Of a stretch of DNA of 49,657 nt, positions 35,358 through 44,738 are shown piece by piece. The position numbers and the translations under genes are program-made. The notes beneath the pieces were generated by a model. The model did not search any database, was not told where the DNA came from, and saw only the letters and a list, made by a program, of their open reading frames with translations. Origin of the DNA: Pseudomonadota bacterium (GTDB taxonomy: Bacteria; Pseudomonadota; Alphaproteobacteria; Rhizobiales; Devosiaceae); the NCBI GenBank assembly GCA_023433775.1, contig JAEYTY010000051.1:1-49657 (forward strand). The letters run 5' to 3'. How positions within the stretch are numbered: position 1 is the stretch's first letter; every line of letters begins with the position of its first letter.

Positions 35358-36376
35358 CTCCGCAGAGACATCCGACATTCATTATCGCCGAGGCCGGCGT
35401 CAACCATAACGGCAGCATCGAGATAGCACTGCAACTGGTCGATGTTGCTGCCGATGCAGGCGCCGACGCGGTCAAATTCCAGACATTTTCGGCGGAAAAG
35501 TTGACACGGCGCGGCGCTGAGAAGGCCGAATACCAGAAGAATGCCACCGGCGCCGGTGATCAATACGACATGCTCAAGGCCCTGGAAATGACCGAGGAAA
35601 TGCACAACCGCGTGCTGAAGCGCTGCCACGAGCGCGGCATCGAATTCATGTCGACGGCCTTTGACGAGGATTCCTTCGATTTCCTCGTCTCGCTCGGCAT
35701 TAAGCGGGTCAAGGTACCCTCCGGGGAGATCACCAATCACCCCTTCCTGCGCCACATGGCCCGGGCGGGACTGCCTATGGTGGTTTCCACCGGCATGGCA
35801 AACCTTGAGGAAGTGCGTGACGCAACCGAGGTCGTGCGCAGCACAGCGCCGGACGCCGACATCGTCGTGCTGCATTGCACGTCGAACTATCCGGCGGCGC
35901 CAAAGGACGTGAACCTTCTGGCCATGCAGACCATCACCGAACAACTGCAGGTCCCGGTGGGCTACTCCGACCACACGCTGGGCATCACCATTTCGGTCGC
36001 CGCTGTCGCCATGGGCGCCAGGGTCATCGAGAAACACTTTACCCTCGACAAGACCCTGCCTGGCCCGGACCATGGTGCCTCGCTCGATCCGGTTGAACTA
36101 AAGGCAATGGTCGACGCCATCCGCGTGGTCGAGGCGGGTCTGGGTGATGGTGTCAAGGCACCGACCGCGTCAGAACTGCCTGTCCGCACCCTGGTCCGCC
36201 GCAGCGCAACTGCGACGCGGGACCTTGCCGCCGGCGAGGTGCTAGAGGGAGCTGACATCATACTGCTGCGCCCGGGTAACGGCATTCAACCAGCCGAAAT
36301 TGACCGTGTGGTCGGGCGCAAGGCTGGCCGTGCCATTGCTGCTGGTGAGACATTACAGTGGAGCGATCTGGTGTGA
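35351..36376 (+). CDS. legI: N-acylneuraminate/legionaminate synthase (NeuB/LegI)
   Basis: The 341-residue enzyme condenses phosphoenolpyruvate with a 6-carbon N-acyl-mannosamine-type sugar to a nine-carbon acid. It shows FIIAEAGVNHNGS near the N-terminus, AVKFQTF, MSTAFDEDS, VPSGEI, HCTSNYP, GYSDHT, IEKHFTLDK and PGPDHGASLDP. A C-terminal antifreeze-like SAF domain spans about 275-341. TTG 35351 is supported by GGAGG at 35337-35341, nine bases upstream. The frame remains open further upstream, but those residues overlap the SDR gene and are not NeuB-like. The start codon overlaps the SDR stop. Confidence 0.9.
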   Translation: MVAPQRHPTFIIAEAGVNHNGSIEIALQLVDVAADAGADAVKFQTFSAEKLTRRGAEKAEYQKNATGAGDQYDMLKALEMTEEMHNRVLKRCHERGIEFMSTAFDEDSFDFLVSLGIKRVKVPSGEITNHPFLRHMARAGLPMVVSTGMANLEEVRDATEVVRSTAPDADIVVLHCTSNYPAAPKDVNLLAMQTITEQLQVPVGYSDHTLGITISVAAVAMGARVIEKHFTLDKTLPGPDHGASLDPVELKAMVDAIRVVEAGLGDGVKAPTASELPVRTLVRRSATATRDLAAGEVLEGADIILLRPGNGIQPAEIDRVVGRKAGRAIAAGETLQWSDLV

Positions 36377-37515
36377 GCAAGCCCCGGCGGATCGCTTACC
36401 TGACCGGCACGCGCGCCGATTTCGGGCTTATGCAATCTACGCTGTCGGCAATCCATGCCCAACCGGACATGGAGTTATCGCTCTATGCCACAGGTATGCA
36501 TCTCGACCCGACCCTGGGCAACACCATTGCCGAGGTCGAGCAATCGGGCCTGCCTTTCCCCAACCGTATCCCAGTAGACGTAGGACTGCCCAGCGGGGCC
36601 CTCACCGCCACCAATATAGGTCACATTGTCATAGCTTTAACTGCCGCCATGTCGACTAACCGACCAAGTGTTTTGCTGCTGCTGGGTGACAGGGGTGAAA
36701 TGCTGGCCGGTGCCATCGCCGCCATTCACCTCAATATTCCCATTGCCCACATCCATGGCGGCGAGCGCTCCGGCACGGTGGATGAGCCAGTGCGCCACGC
36801 TATATCCAAGCTCGCACATCTCCATCTGGTGGCAACCGAAGGCAGCCGCGAGCGTCTGCGCCGCATGGGCGAGCGTATCGAGCTGATTCAGGTGGTCGGC
36901 GCGCCCGGACTTGACGGCATTATGGACAAGAGTGGACTGGATGCTGTCGATATTTTTAGTCACAATGGTCTCGATGCATCGCGTCCGGTAGCGCTGTTCC
37001 TGTACCATCCCGTGCTGCAGGAAGCCGATGAGGCGGCAGCCGGCGCCATCGCTGCGCTCGACGCCCTTGTCGATGCTGGTCACCAGATATTGGCCCTAAA
37101 GCCCAATTCGGACGCCGGCAGCGCCGGGATTATCGCCGTGCTGGAGCGTTTCGCGTCCTCTGGCAAGGTGACACTGCTGACCCATCTGCCGCGCGATCAG
37201 TATCTTTCAGCTATGCGGCAGGCTGCCATCCTGGTCGGAAATTCCAGCAGCGGTATCATTGAGGCCGCCAGCTTCGGTACGCCTGTGCTCAACATCGGAA
37301 ACCGCCAGAACCTGCGCGAACGCAATTCCAATATCATCGACGTGCCAACAGATCCGGCATCGATTGCACGCGGCATTGCGCAGGCGCTGCACCGCGGCCG
37401 CCTGCCTGCCACCAATGTCTATGGCGACGGCACGGCGGCTACCCGCATCGTGGCGGCATTGCGCCAGCTCGACCTCGCAGATCCGTCTTTGATGGCCAAA
37501 GTCAATGTTTACTGA
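36373..37515 (+). CDS. legG: Hydrolysing UDP-N-acetyl sugar 2-epimerase (NeuC/LegG)
   Basis: A 380-residue NeuC/LegG enzyme with AYLTGTRADFGLMQ near the N-terminus, LLLLGDRGEMLAGA, HIHGGERSGTVDEPVRHAISKL and a C-terminal GNSSSGIIEAASFGTPV. It would release UDP from UDP-2,4-diacetamido-2,4,6-trideoxyglucose (or UDP-GlcNAc) with inversion at C2 to give the free mannose-type sugar used by the synthase. GTG 36373 overlaps the synthase stop as GTGA; another in-frame GTG at 36358 is five codons earlier. It overlaps the acetyltransferase by 11 bp. Confidence 0.88.
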   Translation: MSKPRRIAYLTGTRADFGLMQSTLSAIHAQPDMELSLYATGMHLDPTLGNTIAEVEQSGLPFPNRIPVDVGLPSGALTATNIGHIVIALTAAMSTNRPSVLLLLGDRGEMLAGAIAAIHLNIPIAHIHGGERSGTVDEPVRHAISKLAHLHLVATEGSRERLRRMGERIELIQVVGAPGLDGIMDKSGLDAVDIFSHNGLDASRPVALFLYHPVLQEADEAAAGAIAALDALVDAGHQILALKPNSDAGSAGIIAVLERFASSGKVTLLTHLPRDQYLSAMRQAAILVGNSSSGIIEAASFGTPVLNIGNRQNLRERNSNIIDVPTDPASIARGIAQALHRGRLPATNVYGDGTAATRIVAALRQLDLADPSLMAKVNVY

Positions 37516-38142
37516 CGCGGTGAACCTCATCGGCGCTGGCGGCCAAGCGGCCGTGGTGCTGGACGCCCTGCTTGCCAGCGGCGCGGCACTTGAGAGCATC
37601 GCCGTCTGGACGCAGGACGCAAGGGCGGTCGGGGGCAATGTTTTGGGCGTGCCCGTCCGGCACCTTGCCCATCTCGATCAATTGGCGGGCCGGGACTTTC
37701 ACATTTGCATTGGCGACAATGCGACCCGCCAGCACCTGCATCTGGCGCTTGTCGCAGTCGGCGGCAAGCCGGCCACCGTCATGCATCCTGCGGCTATCGT
37801 ATCGACCCATGCTAGGCTCGGCAGAGGAAGTTTCGTCGCGGCCCGCGCCATCTTGGCCCCGCGCAGCAGCGTGGGCGATGGGGCTATCATCAATCACGGC
37901 GCAGTAGTTGATCACGATTGCCAAATGGCCGACTTCGTCCATGTCGCGCCTTGCGCTACCCTGGGTGGTGGCGCTCAAGTAGGAGATCTGGTCCTTATCG
38001 GCGCAGGCGCCAATGTCTTGCCGTCCTGCCTCATTGGCGCTGGCGCAATTGTCGGTGCTGGAGCCGTCGTTGTATGCGATATTCCGGAGCGGTCGGTTTT
38101 TGTAGGTATACCGGCTACTCCCCAACAATCGAGGAGGTCATA

Positions 38143-38143
<1 letters not shown>
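37505..38143 (+). CDS. NeuD/PglD-family sugar O/N-acetyltransferase (LegH candidate)
   Basis: The 212-residue product has an N-terminal Rossmann-like half (NLIGAGGQAAVV, residues 7-18) that binds the UDP-sugar and a C-terminal left-handed beta-helix of hexapeptide repeats (about 95-200). The conserved histidine is in NHGAVVDHDC. PglD and LegH of this group acetylate the C4 amine of UDP-4-amino-6-deoxy-GlcNAc, and the aminotransferase that makes this amine is encoded next. Overlap with both neighbours indicates coupling. O-acetylation of the finished acid, as NeuD does, is the alternative. Confidence 0.83.
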
Positions 38144-39603
<1,460 letters not shown>

Positions 39604-39730
39604 TATAAGGACTCTAGGATTGTATCTGCTCGTTGCCTCATCACAGTGATAGTGGTATCGCGATTTATGCTGCCGGACCTACAGATCTAGTCGCGCTGCG
39701 CAGACAGCATATGCAGAGGACACGACGGCC

Positions 39731-40459
39731 ATGCGACTTCTGAGCCTGCTAGCTCGTTTTTGGATTTTTCTAGCGTTTCCCATAGGTGCCGCCGCGTTGG
39801 CACTTATTTTTGTCTTGATCACGGGCGGTGGACATCGCGCCACGACCGAACTCGCAGTTGATCCACGCTCCGAGGGATTAACTTCGATGTTGCTGCCGAA
39901 TTTACCCAATACCAGCCTGGTGGAAACCGAAGAAGGCGTCCGCATTGCAGCTCGCGGGTCATCGCCGAAAGATGCGGCAGAAAAAGTGAGGCATATGGCG
40001 AATCTTCTGATCAACAGCGTCTCATACTTAGACATTGCTATTGATCCGGAACTGGATGACCTGAATGCAGGCAATTTTAGCGCAGAGGTTAATCGTGAGC
40101 GGCTAGAACAGTTTAATATAGCAAACGTAACCCTGCAGAGCTACGCTGATGCGCTTCAATTGAGCGATGCGAGCACTTGGCAGGGGAGTCCCGGTGAAGA
40201 CTTGGCATTGCGGGCATCTGCTCTTGTTGACGTGCTTCGTCTGATGCAAAGTAACCGCGACAAGGCCTTACTTATTGACCGTCGTTTACGTGACCCTATT
40301 CCTGCCCAGCCGATTTCTGTTGAAATTGTGGCGATCCCTTTGTCTCCCCTTGCAGCCATTGTCAGTGGTTTGCTGGGAGGACTGTTTGCCGCCTTCGTCG
40401 TGTCGGCGCTGCTTGCTTTCAGCCGCAAAAATCCGACTTGGCCTGGCACCGCCGACTAG
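39731..40459 (+). CDS. Short chain-length-determinant-like membrane protein
   Basis: The 242-residue product has one membrane helix near the N-terminus (about 10-31) and one near the C-terminus (about 207-231), with a periplasmic region between. This is the topology of Wzz-type polysaccharide co-polymerases. The prolines before the second helix (IPLSPLAAI) fit the Wzz pattern. It is shorter than typical Wzz (300+ residues) and I see no other family match. Position directly before the Wzx-like gene supports a role in controlling polymerisation. The DNA from here to 43 kb is less GC-rich than the operon before it. Confidence 0.6.
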   Translation: MRLLSLLARFWIFLAFPIGAAALALIFVLITGGGHRATTELAVDPRSEGLTSMLLPNLPNTSLVETEEGVRIAARGSSPKDAAEKVRHMANLLINSVSYLDIAIDPELDDLNAGNFSAEVNRERLEQFNIANVTLQSYADALQLSDASTWQGSPGEDLALRASALVDVLRLMQSNRDKALLIDRRLRDPIPAQPISVEIVAIPLSPLAAIVSGLLGGLFAAFVVSALLAFSRKNPTWPGTAD

Positions 40460-40500
40460 TTCGTCGGCTATCATGTCAAGCGGGATCGGCTATTAGACGC

Positions 40501-41742
40501 ATGGCCAACCTCAATCGCCTCCTTAACATTGCCTTACGGGCTGGCACCCTGGCCGCCAAATTCGGCCTGCTTGCAGTTCTTGCCATTCTGCTGCCTCCCG
40601 AGGATGTGGGCTATTTCGGCCTGTTGACTGCCGCTATTGGCTGGACAATGTATGCCGTGGGGTGGGAATTCTACACTTTCTCGATGCGCGAGATCATCGC
40701 CCAGGGCCCAGGCAAGCTGCACAACGTCGCCCGAGATCAGTCTGTTTTATACGGACTGACCTATTTGGCGATCGCTCCCTTGGTTCTTTTAATCTTCGCT
40801 ACCGGCTTGTTACCAGCCCGTTTCGGTTTCTGGTTTGCCGTCCTTGTGGTCCTAGAACATCTGGGCTTGGAAACTGGACGACTTCTGCTCGCATTATCTC
40901 GCCCGCTGTTAGCCAGCTTCATGCTGTTTTTGCGCGGAGGGGCTTGGTGTATCATCGTGGTCGCTGCACTGGCCGTCTTTCCAAATCTACGCCACTTAGA
41001 TTTCGTGCTTGGATGTTGGACGGTCGGCTCCGCACTGGGCCTCCTATTTGGCACCTCAAACCTGTTGATAATGGCTCGGTCTGGCGAGATATCGCCTATC
41101 GACTGGCGGTGGATAGCCAAGGGCATAAAGGTTGCCATGCCTCTTATGCTGGCCAGTCTGGCGGTACGAGGCCTCTTCACGGCTGACCGTTTCTGGATGG
41201 AGATGATCGGCGGTGCCAGCATACTTGGCGCCTACGTACTTTTCGTAGGTGTCGCGACATCCATCCTGTCATTTGTCGATGCTGGCATCGTAGACTTTGC
41301 CTATCCGAAAATAATTCGTGCCGCGCGCTCAGGTGATAAAAACGAGTTCCGCCTGGAAATGGGACGGCTTGAAAAAAGTGTTCTCCCTGCCATAGGCCTG
41401 CTTAGTCTGGGATGCTGGTTTGGGATCAGCGTTTTCGCCGGCGCTCTTCCAAACCCCACCTATGCGAACAATCTTGCGCTGCTTCCGCCTATTGTGCTGG
41501 CCATAGCCCTTTACGGGGTCAGCACAGTACCCCATGTCGGCCTGTACGCACATGGTAGGGACAATGTGATTCTCCTTAGCCAAGTTGCAGGCTTGGCTGT
41601 ATTCGTCGCTATTGTACTGCTTGGCCGTTCCTTCGTCGGCATTGCCATTGTGCCTCTGGCACTGATTGGGGCGTTTGCAACCATCTTAATCTGGAAAATT
41701 TCCGCATATATCAATCTGAAACGAATGCTGGCCAATGCGTAG
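40501..41742 (+). CDS. wzx: Oligosaccharide flippase (Wzx-like)
   Basis: This 413-residue protein has about twelve membrane helices. It starts MANLNRLLNIALRAGTLAAKF and carries PPEDVGYFGLL (about residues 32-42) and, near the middle, the PST/MATE-type DRFWMEMIGG. It probably flips undecaprenyl-linked repeat units to the periplasm for the Wzy-like polymerase encoded 30 kb to the left. ATG 40501 was chosen because the helix pattern and conserved N-terminus begin there; the frame is open upstream to 40438. It follows the Wzz-like gene by 41 bp. Confidence 0.8.
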   Translation: MANLNRLLNIALRAGTLAAKFGLLAVLAILLPPEDVGYFGLLTAAIGWTMYAVGWEFYTFSMREIIAQGPGKLHNVARDQSVLYGLTYLAIAPLVLLIFATGLLPARFGFWFAVLVVLEHLGLETGRLLLALSRPLLASFMLFLRGGAWCIIVVAALAVFPNLRHLDFVLGCWTVGSALGLLFGTSNLLIMARSGEISPIDWRWIAKGIKVAMPLMLASLAVRGLFTADRFWMEMIGGASILGAYVLFVGVATSILSFVDAGIVDFAYPKIIRAARSGDKNEFRLEMGRLEKSVLPAIGLLSLGCWFGISVFAGALPNPTYANNLALLPPIVLAIALYGVSTVPHVGLYAHGRDNVILLSQVAGLAVFVAIVLLGRSFVGIAIVPLALIGAFATILIWKISAYINLKRMLANA

Positions 41743-41777
41743 ACCCCCGGAGAAGATAAACATGGAAACAAAGCTCC

Positions 41778-43034
41778 ATGTCTAATTATGCGAACCGTCG
41801 CTTCCTGGCTGAGTATTGGCTCGCGACGGACAACGAAATAGCAGCGGACATATTTTTTCTTAGACGTACGGGACAATCAGTAGGCACTATCGGCCATATT
41901 CCGCGTGTTCCTCATTGGTGGACACATCTGTCCAGCTACCCTTTACTTACACTGTATCTGTCTAGGTTTCTCCGGCTCGGTTGGAGACTTACCGCAGGAG
42001 TGCCGTTTCATATCCTAGTAGCCGCGAGACTGTTTTTGGACATGTACCGCACTCGGCAAGACATCCACGCGCTTCCAGAGGAAATCGGACTGGCCTTTTC
42101 CCAACGCGCTCAAGAACTAGTGGTAGAGCCACAAGTGCCGGCTCCTCAAGCGTGGATTGTGCCGCCTTGGGTTGAGGCTAGCCCCAAAAGGTCAGAACTC
42201 ACGCATATCCCGTTGCTGACCCAAGTGACAACTGCCGACCTAATCAACGCGCTTTGGCTCGCAGTGATCGCTACATCCACACCGGGACGATCTGAACAGC
42301 GTAGGAGTTGGCTGCTTCAGACTTATACCGCCTTACCGTGGCTTCTCACCCGCATCGCTTTGTCTCGTATAAGTGCAAACTTTGTAATGGCTGAGCATTT
42401 CGATCGGTGGGCTGTATTGGCGGACGTCGTCACCCGGTCCAAACGTCGAACGGGAGCCTCGCACACACAGCTCACCCTGGTCCAACACGGCTATGTCGGA
42501 AGTTTGGGTGCAGACGACCATCGTATTCAGCTAAAATATCGGCTGAATGCGGTCAGTCGCCTCTTCACCTTCGATGAGGCTTCAGAGCAGGTGTTCCGTA
42601 CAGAAATCCTATCGCCTGGTGCCGCATCTCGGGCCGCCACTTTCCGATTCAAACCCACAATAAATCTTACTCAATTGGCCGGTTCCAAAGTGTTCAGGGT
42701 TCTCTTTGTTGGGCACCCTATGTGTGCAGCACTCCAACGATCTGTGTTTAATGGTTTGGCCAAAGAGAACTTGTCTGTATTCTACAAGCCGCATCCTGTC
42801 GCCGGTATGCCGGGCATGTGCGAAGAAACCGGATGGCATCTCATCTTAGATCGAGACGTCTTTCCGGAAGTTGATCTTATTGTTTCATATCGATCAACAT
42901 TGGTGGCTGAGTATGAGGGCCACGGTGTAGCAGCTATCATTCATGAGTTGTCCGATGATCTGAATGACGTCCCGTTGCTGATCAAAAGAATTGAAGCGTT
43001 CGCAGATATGCGCCACGGCAGCGGTCTGTATTAG
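41778..43034 (+). CDS. Unassigned protein, possible nonulosonate (sialyl-type) transferase
   Basis: I do not recognise this 418-residue protein with certainty. It has no signal peptide. Late in the sequence it shows LVQHGYVGS, then VFYKPHPVAG (about residue 335) and VSYRSTLVAEYEGHG (about 377). These resemble the HP and Ser/Thr motifs that bind CMP-sugar in GT-B sialyl- and polysialyltransferases. It is the last gene of the plus-strand unit that makes a CMP-nonulosonate and has no other assigned transferase for it. An upstream ATG at 41762 opens only a seven-codon frame, so ATG 41778 is used. CDP-glycerol-type transferases are another possibility. Confidence 0.5.
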   Translation: MSNYANRRFLAEYWLATDNEIAADIFFLRRTGQSVGTIGHIPRVPHWWTHLSSYPLLTLYLSRFLRLGWRLTAGVPFHILVAARLFLDMYRTRQDIHALPEEIGLAFSQRAQELVVEPQVPAPQAWIVPPWVEASPKRSELTHIPLLTQVTTADLINALWLAVIATSTPGRSEQRRSWLLQTYTALPWLLTRIALSRISANFVMAEHFDRWAVLADVVTRSKRRTGASHTQLTLVQHGYVGSLGADDHRIQLKYRLNAVSRLFTFDEASEQVFRTEILSPGAASRAATFRFKPTINLTQLAGSKVFRVLFVGHPMCAALQRSVFNGLAKENLSVFYKPHPVAGMPGMCEETGWHLILDRDVFPEVDLIVSYRSTLVAEYEGHGVAAIIHELSDDLNDVPLLIKRIEAFADMRHGSGLY

Positions 43035-43217
43035 TAGGTATCGATTTCGATCCTTGGTGCGAACCACAACATGCTGCTCGCCAAATGGGAATGGCACAGT
43101 CTAGGTAGTGCAACGGGCAGCGCCATTGGCTAGTACGGAGGCACACTTACCCCCAAATGTCCGGTACTTCGGCAACCAATCATACTGCGCCTCAAGCCCC
43201 GACGGCCTTGAAATTCT

Positions 43218-43688
43218 TCAGGCTGCGGCCTCTCTAGCCGTAAGCATTCGGTGACCTGACCCGCAGCACGCGCAGGCTTCAGGCGCCGGGACCACGACGC
43301 GTTCGCGCGGCAAGTGCTCTGGAAAGGCACGCCGTTGCGCCCGCTTGCGGGTAAAGGCCCGAACCGGGGTTGTCTTGGCAGCGGCCACTTCGGCGGCAAG
43401 CTCGTCTTCGGTTGCCGTGGCTTCGAGATCCTCGAGTTCGAACTCGAGCTGGTCAAGCAGCCTGGCTTTTCTTTCGGACCGCTGCCCATAGAGGCTGCGC
43501 CGCAGCTTTTCGATCTCAAGTTTGAGACGGGCGATCTCGGCCTCGCCGTCAGTCTTTTCTGCGCGAGCCCGAGCCACCTCAGCCTGGGCCCGCGTGGCGT
43601 TCAACTCCGCCAGATCGGCGCGCTGTTCGGCCGCGGCAAGAGCCAGGCGAAGGGCAGCAATCTCGGCGTTTTCGGCAGGTTCGACCAT
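43218..43688 (-). pseudogene. tnpC: IS66-family TnpC, 3'-truncated
   Basis: The 156-residue frame is the N-terminal part of the IS66 DDE transposase: a coiled-coil leucine-zipper region (about residues 5-70), a segment KLRRSLYGQRSERK, and the start of the zinc-binding domain with CACCGSG. Full TnpC is about 500 residues. Here the frame runs straight into the left terminal repeat and stops 22 bp outside it, so the whole catalytic domain has been deleted. It cannot move the element by itself. Confidence 0.85.
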
Positions 43689-43777
43689 GTCGAGAGCCTA
43701 CCAGAATGCGCCTCCAACCACGAGCTGATTTGCCCGGTTTTGCTCGGGATGAGTCACCGTGTCGCGGGCATTCATGG

Positions 43778-44125
43778 TCATCCCGCCGAGAGTGGCCGCC
43801 AGGTCTTTTGCGGCATGCGCCAGTCGATCCCCTCAAGCAGATAACCGAGCTGGGCGGACGAGATCGTCACCATCCCATCGGCTGGCGAGGGCCACAGAAA
43901 ACGGCCGCGCTCAAGCCGCTTGGTGAATACGCATGCCCCTTGGCCATCGTGCCAGATGATGCGCACCAGATTGCCCTGGCGCCCGCGAAAGACGAACAGA
44001 TGTCCGCCATGAGGATCGCGCTTGAGCACCTCCTGCACCACCAATGCCAGCGAGTTGAACCCCTTGCGCATGTCGGTGTGGCCCGCCGCCAGCCACACCT
44101 GCGTCCCGCTTGGAACCGGGATCAT
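43778..44125 (-). CDS. tnpB: IS66 Orf2 accessory protein TnpB
   Basis: The 115-residue product is a clear IS66 TnpB: MIPVPSGTQVWLAAGHTDMR at the start, then FVFRGRQGNLVRIIWHDGQG. It is needed with TnpA and TnpC for IS66 transposition, though its biochemical role is unclear. It is full length and overlaps tnpA by four bases. About 90 bp separate it from the tnpC remnant, normal for the family. Confidence 0.93.
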   Translation of the reverse strand: MIPVPSGTQVWLAAGHTDMRKGFNSLALVVQEVLKRDPHGGHLFVFRGRQGNLVRIIWHDGQGACVFTKRLERGRFLWPSPADGMVTISSAQLGYLLEGIDWRMPQKTWRPLSAG

Positions 44126-44532
44126 CGGTCCACCACATCAAGCAGGTGCCCCAATGCAACCGGAGCGATATCTGACCGCACGATCATTCGACGCCCATTG
44201 CGCAGTACGATCTCGACCAGGCTGGCTGAGCCGTTCTCCGGTGGCTCTGGTGGAGCGCCGCCATCGCCGGCATGTGCCTCAACCCCATCAATCTGCACCG
44301 GATAGAACGAGGGTGCCTCGAGGCCCAGCCGACCCTCGCGATAGGCTTTGCGCCAGGCAAAAAGCAGCGGCACCGCGATCTGGTGTCGGCGCGCCGTCGC
44401 CGAGGCCATCCGCGGCGCTGACAGGCTTTCCTCCACGATCCGGACCTTCTCCGCCTCACTGAAGCGCCGCCGCCGCCCCGTGTCCACAATCTCCAGCCGC
44501 TCGACACGGCTTCTGTCTGTAAGGATATCCAT
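44122..44532 (-). CDS. tnpA: IS66 Orf1 protein TnpA
   Basis: A 136-residue helix-turn-helix protein of the IS66 TnpA/transposase_8 type, with RRFSEAEKVRIVEESL (about 22-37) and an HQIAVPLLFAWRKAYREG recognition-helix region. It probably binds the terminal repeats or DNA near them. Length is normal and the frame is intact. The start is 60 bp inside the right terminal repeat. Confidence 0.9.
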   Translation of the reverse strand: MDILTDRSRVERLEIVDTGRRRRFSEAEKVRIVEESLSAPRMASATARRHQIAVPLLFAWRKAYREGRLGLEAPSFYPVQIDGVEAHAGDGGAPPEPPENGSASLVEIVLRNGRRMIVRSDIAPVALGHLLDVVDR

Positions 44533-44616
44533 AGCGACAGTCAGCTATCAGACTGACCGATCAAGCCAAGGCGGCCCTCAACGGAGGCTTACAGCCCAAC
44601 GCGCCCGCGACAGTTT

Positions 44617-44642
44617 CGGGAGCAGTCGACAGGCTGCTCCCG
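44617..44642. terminator. Hairpin downstream of the AAA-M41 gene
   Basis: The arms CGGGAGCAG and CTGCTCCCG are perfect complements with an 8-base loop, about 100 bp after the stop of the AAA-M41 gene. There is no T-run, so intrinsic termination is uncertain. It lies just outside the right end of the IS66-like element. Confidence 0.35.
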
Positions 44643-44738
44643 CATTTGCACTGCGCCAGGTTTCCAAGACGGAGGGTCGCTGTACCGACGCATAGTTTCG
44701 GAGCAACGGACACCCAGACCCTGGAACCTCAATGACCA

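Larger units (their letters stand above)
43240..44592 (-). mobile_element. Internally deleted IS66-family insertion sequence
   Basis: The element carries tnpA, tnpB and a truncated tnpC in the usual IS66 order on the minus strand. GTAAGCATTCGGTGA at 43240 (reading inward) and GTAAGCCTCCGTTGA on the other strand from 44592 match at 11 of 15 bases and are good candidates for the terminal inverted repeats. The 8-bp flanks (CTCTAGCC and AGCCCAAC) are not a target duplication. The span is about 1.35 kb instead of the normal 2.5 kb, so about 1.1 kb of tnpC has been lost. It marks the boundary between the glycan locus and the AAA-M41 region. Confidence 0.75.

Noticed and set aside
43140..43225. Short minus-strand peptide with AQYDWLPKYRTFGG outside the IS left end
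   Set aside because: It looks protein-like but is only about 26 codons and bounded by a stop; too short to assign as a gene remnant.
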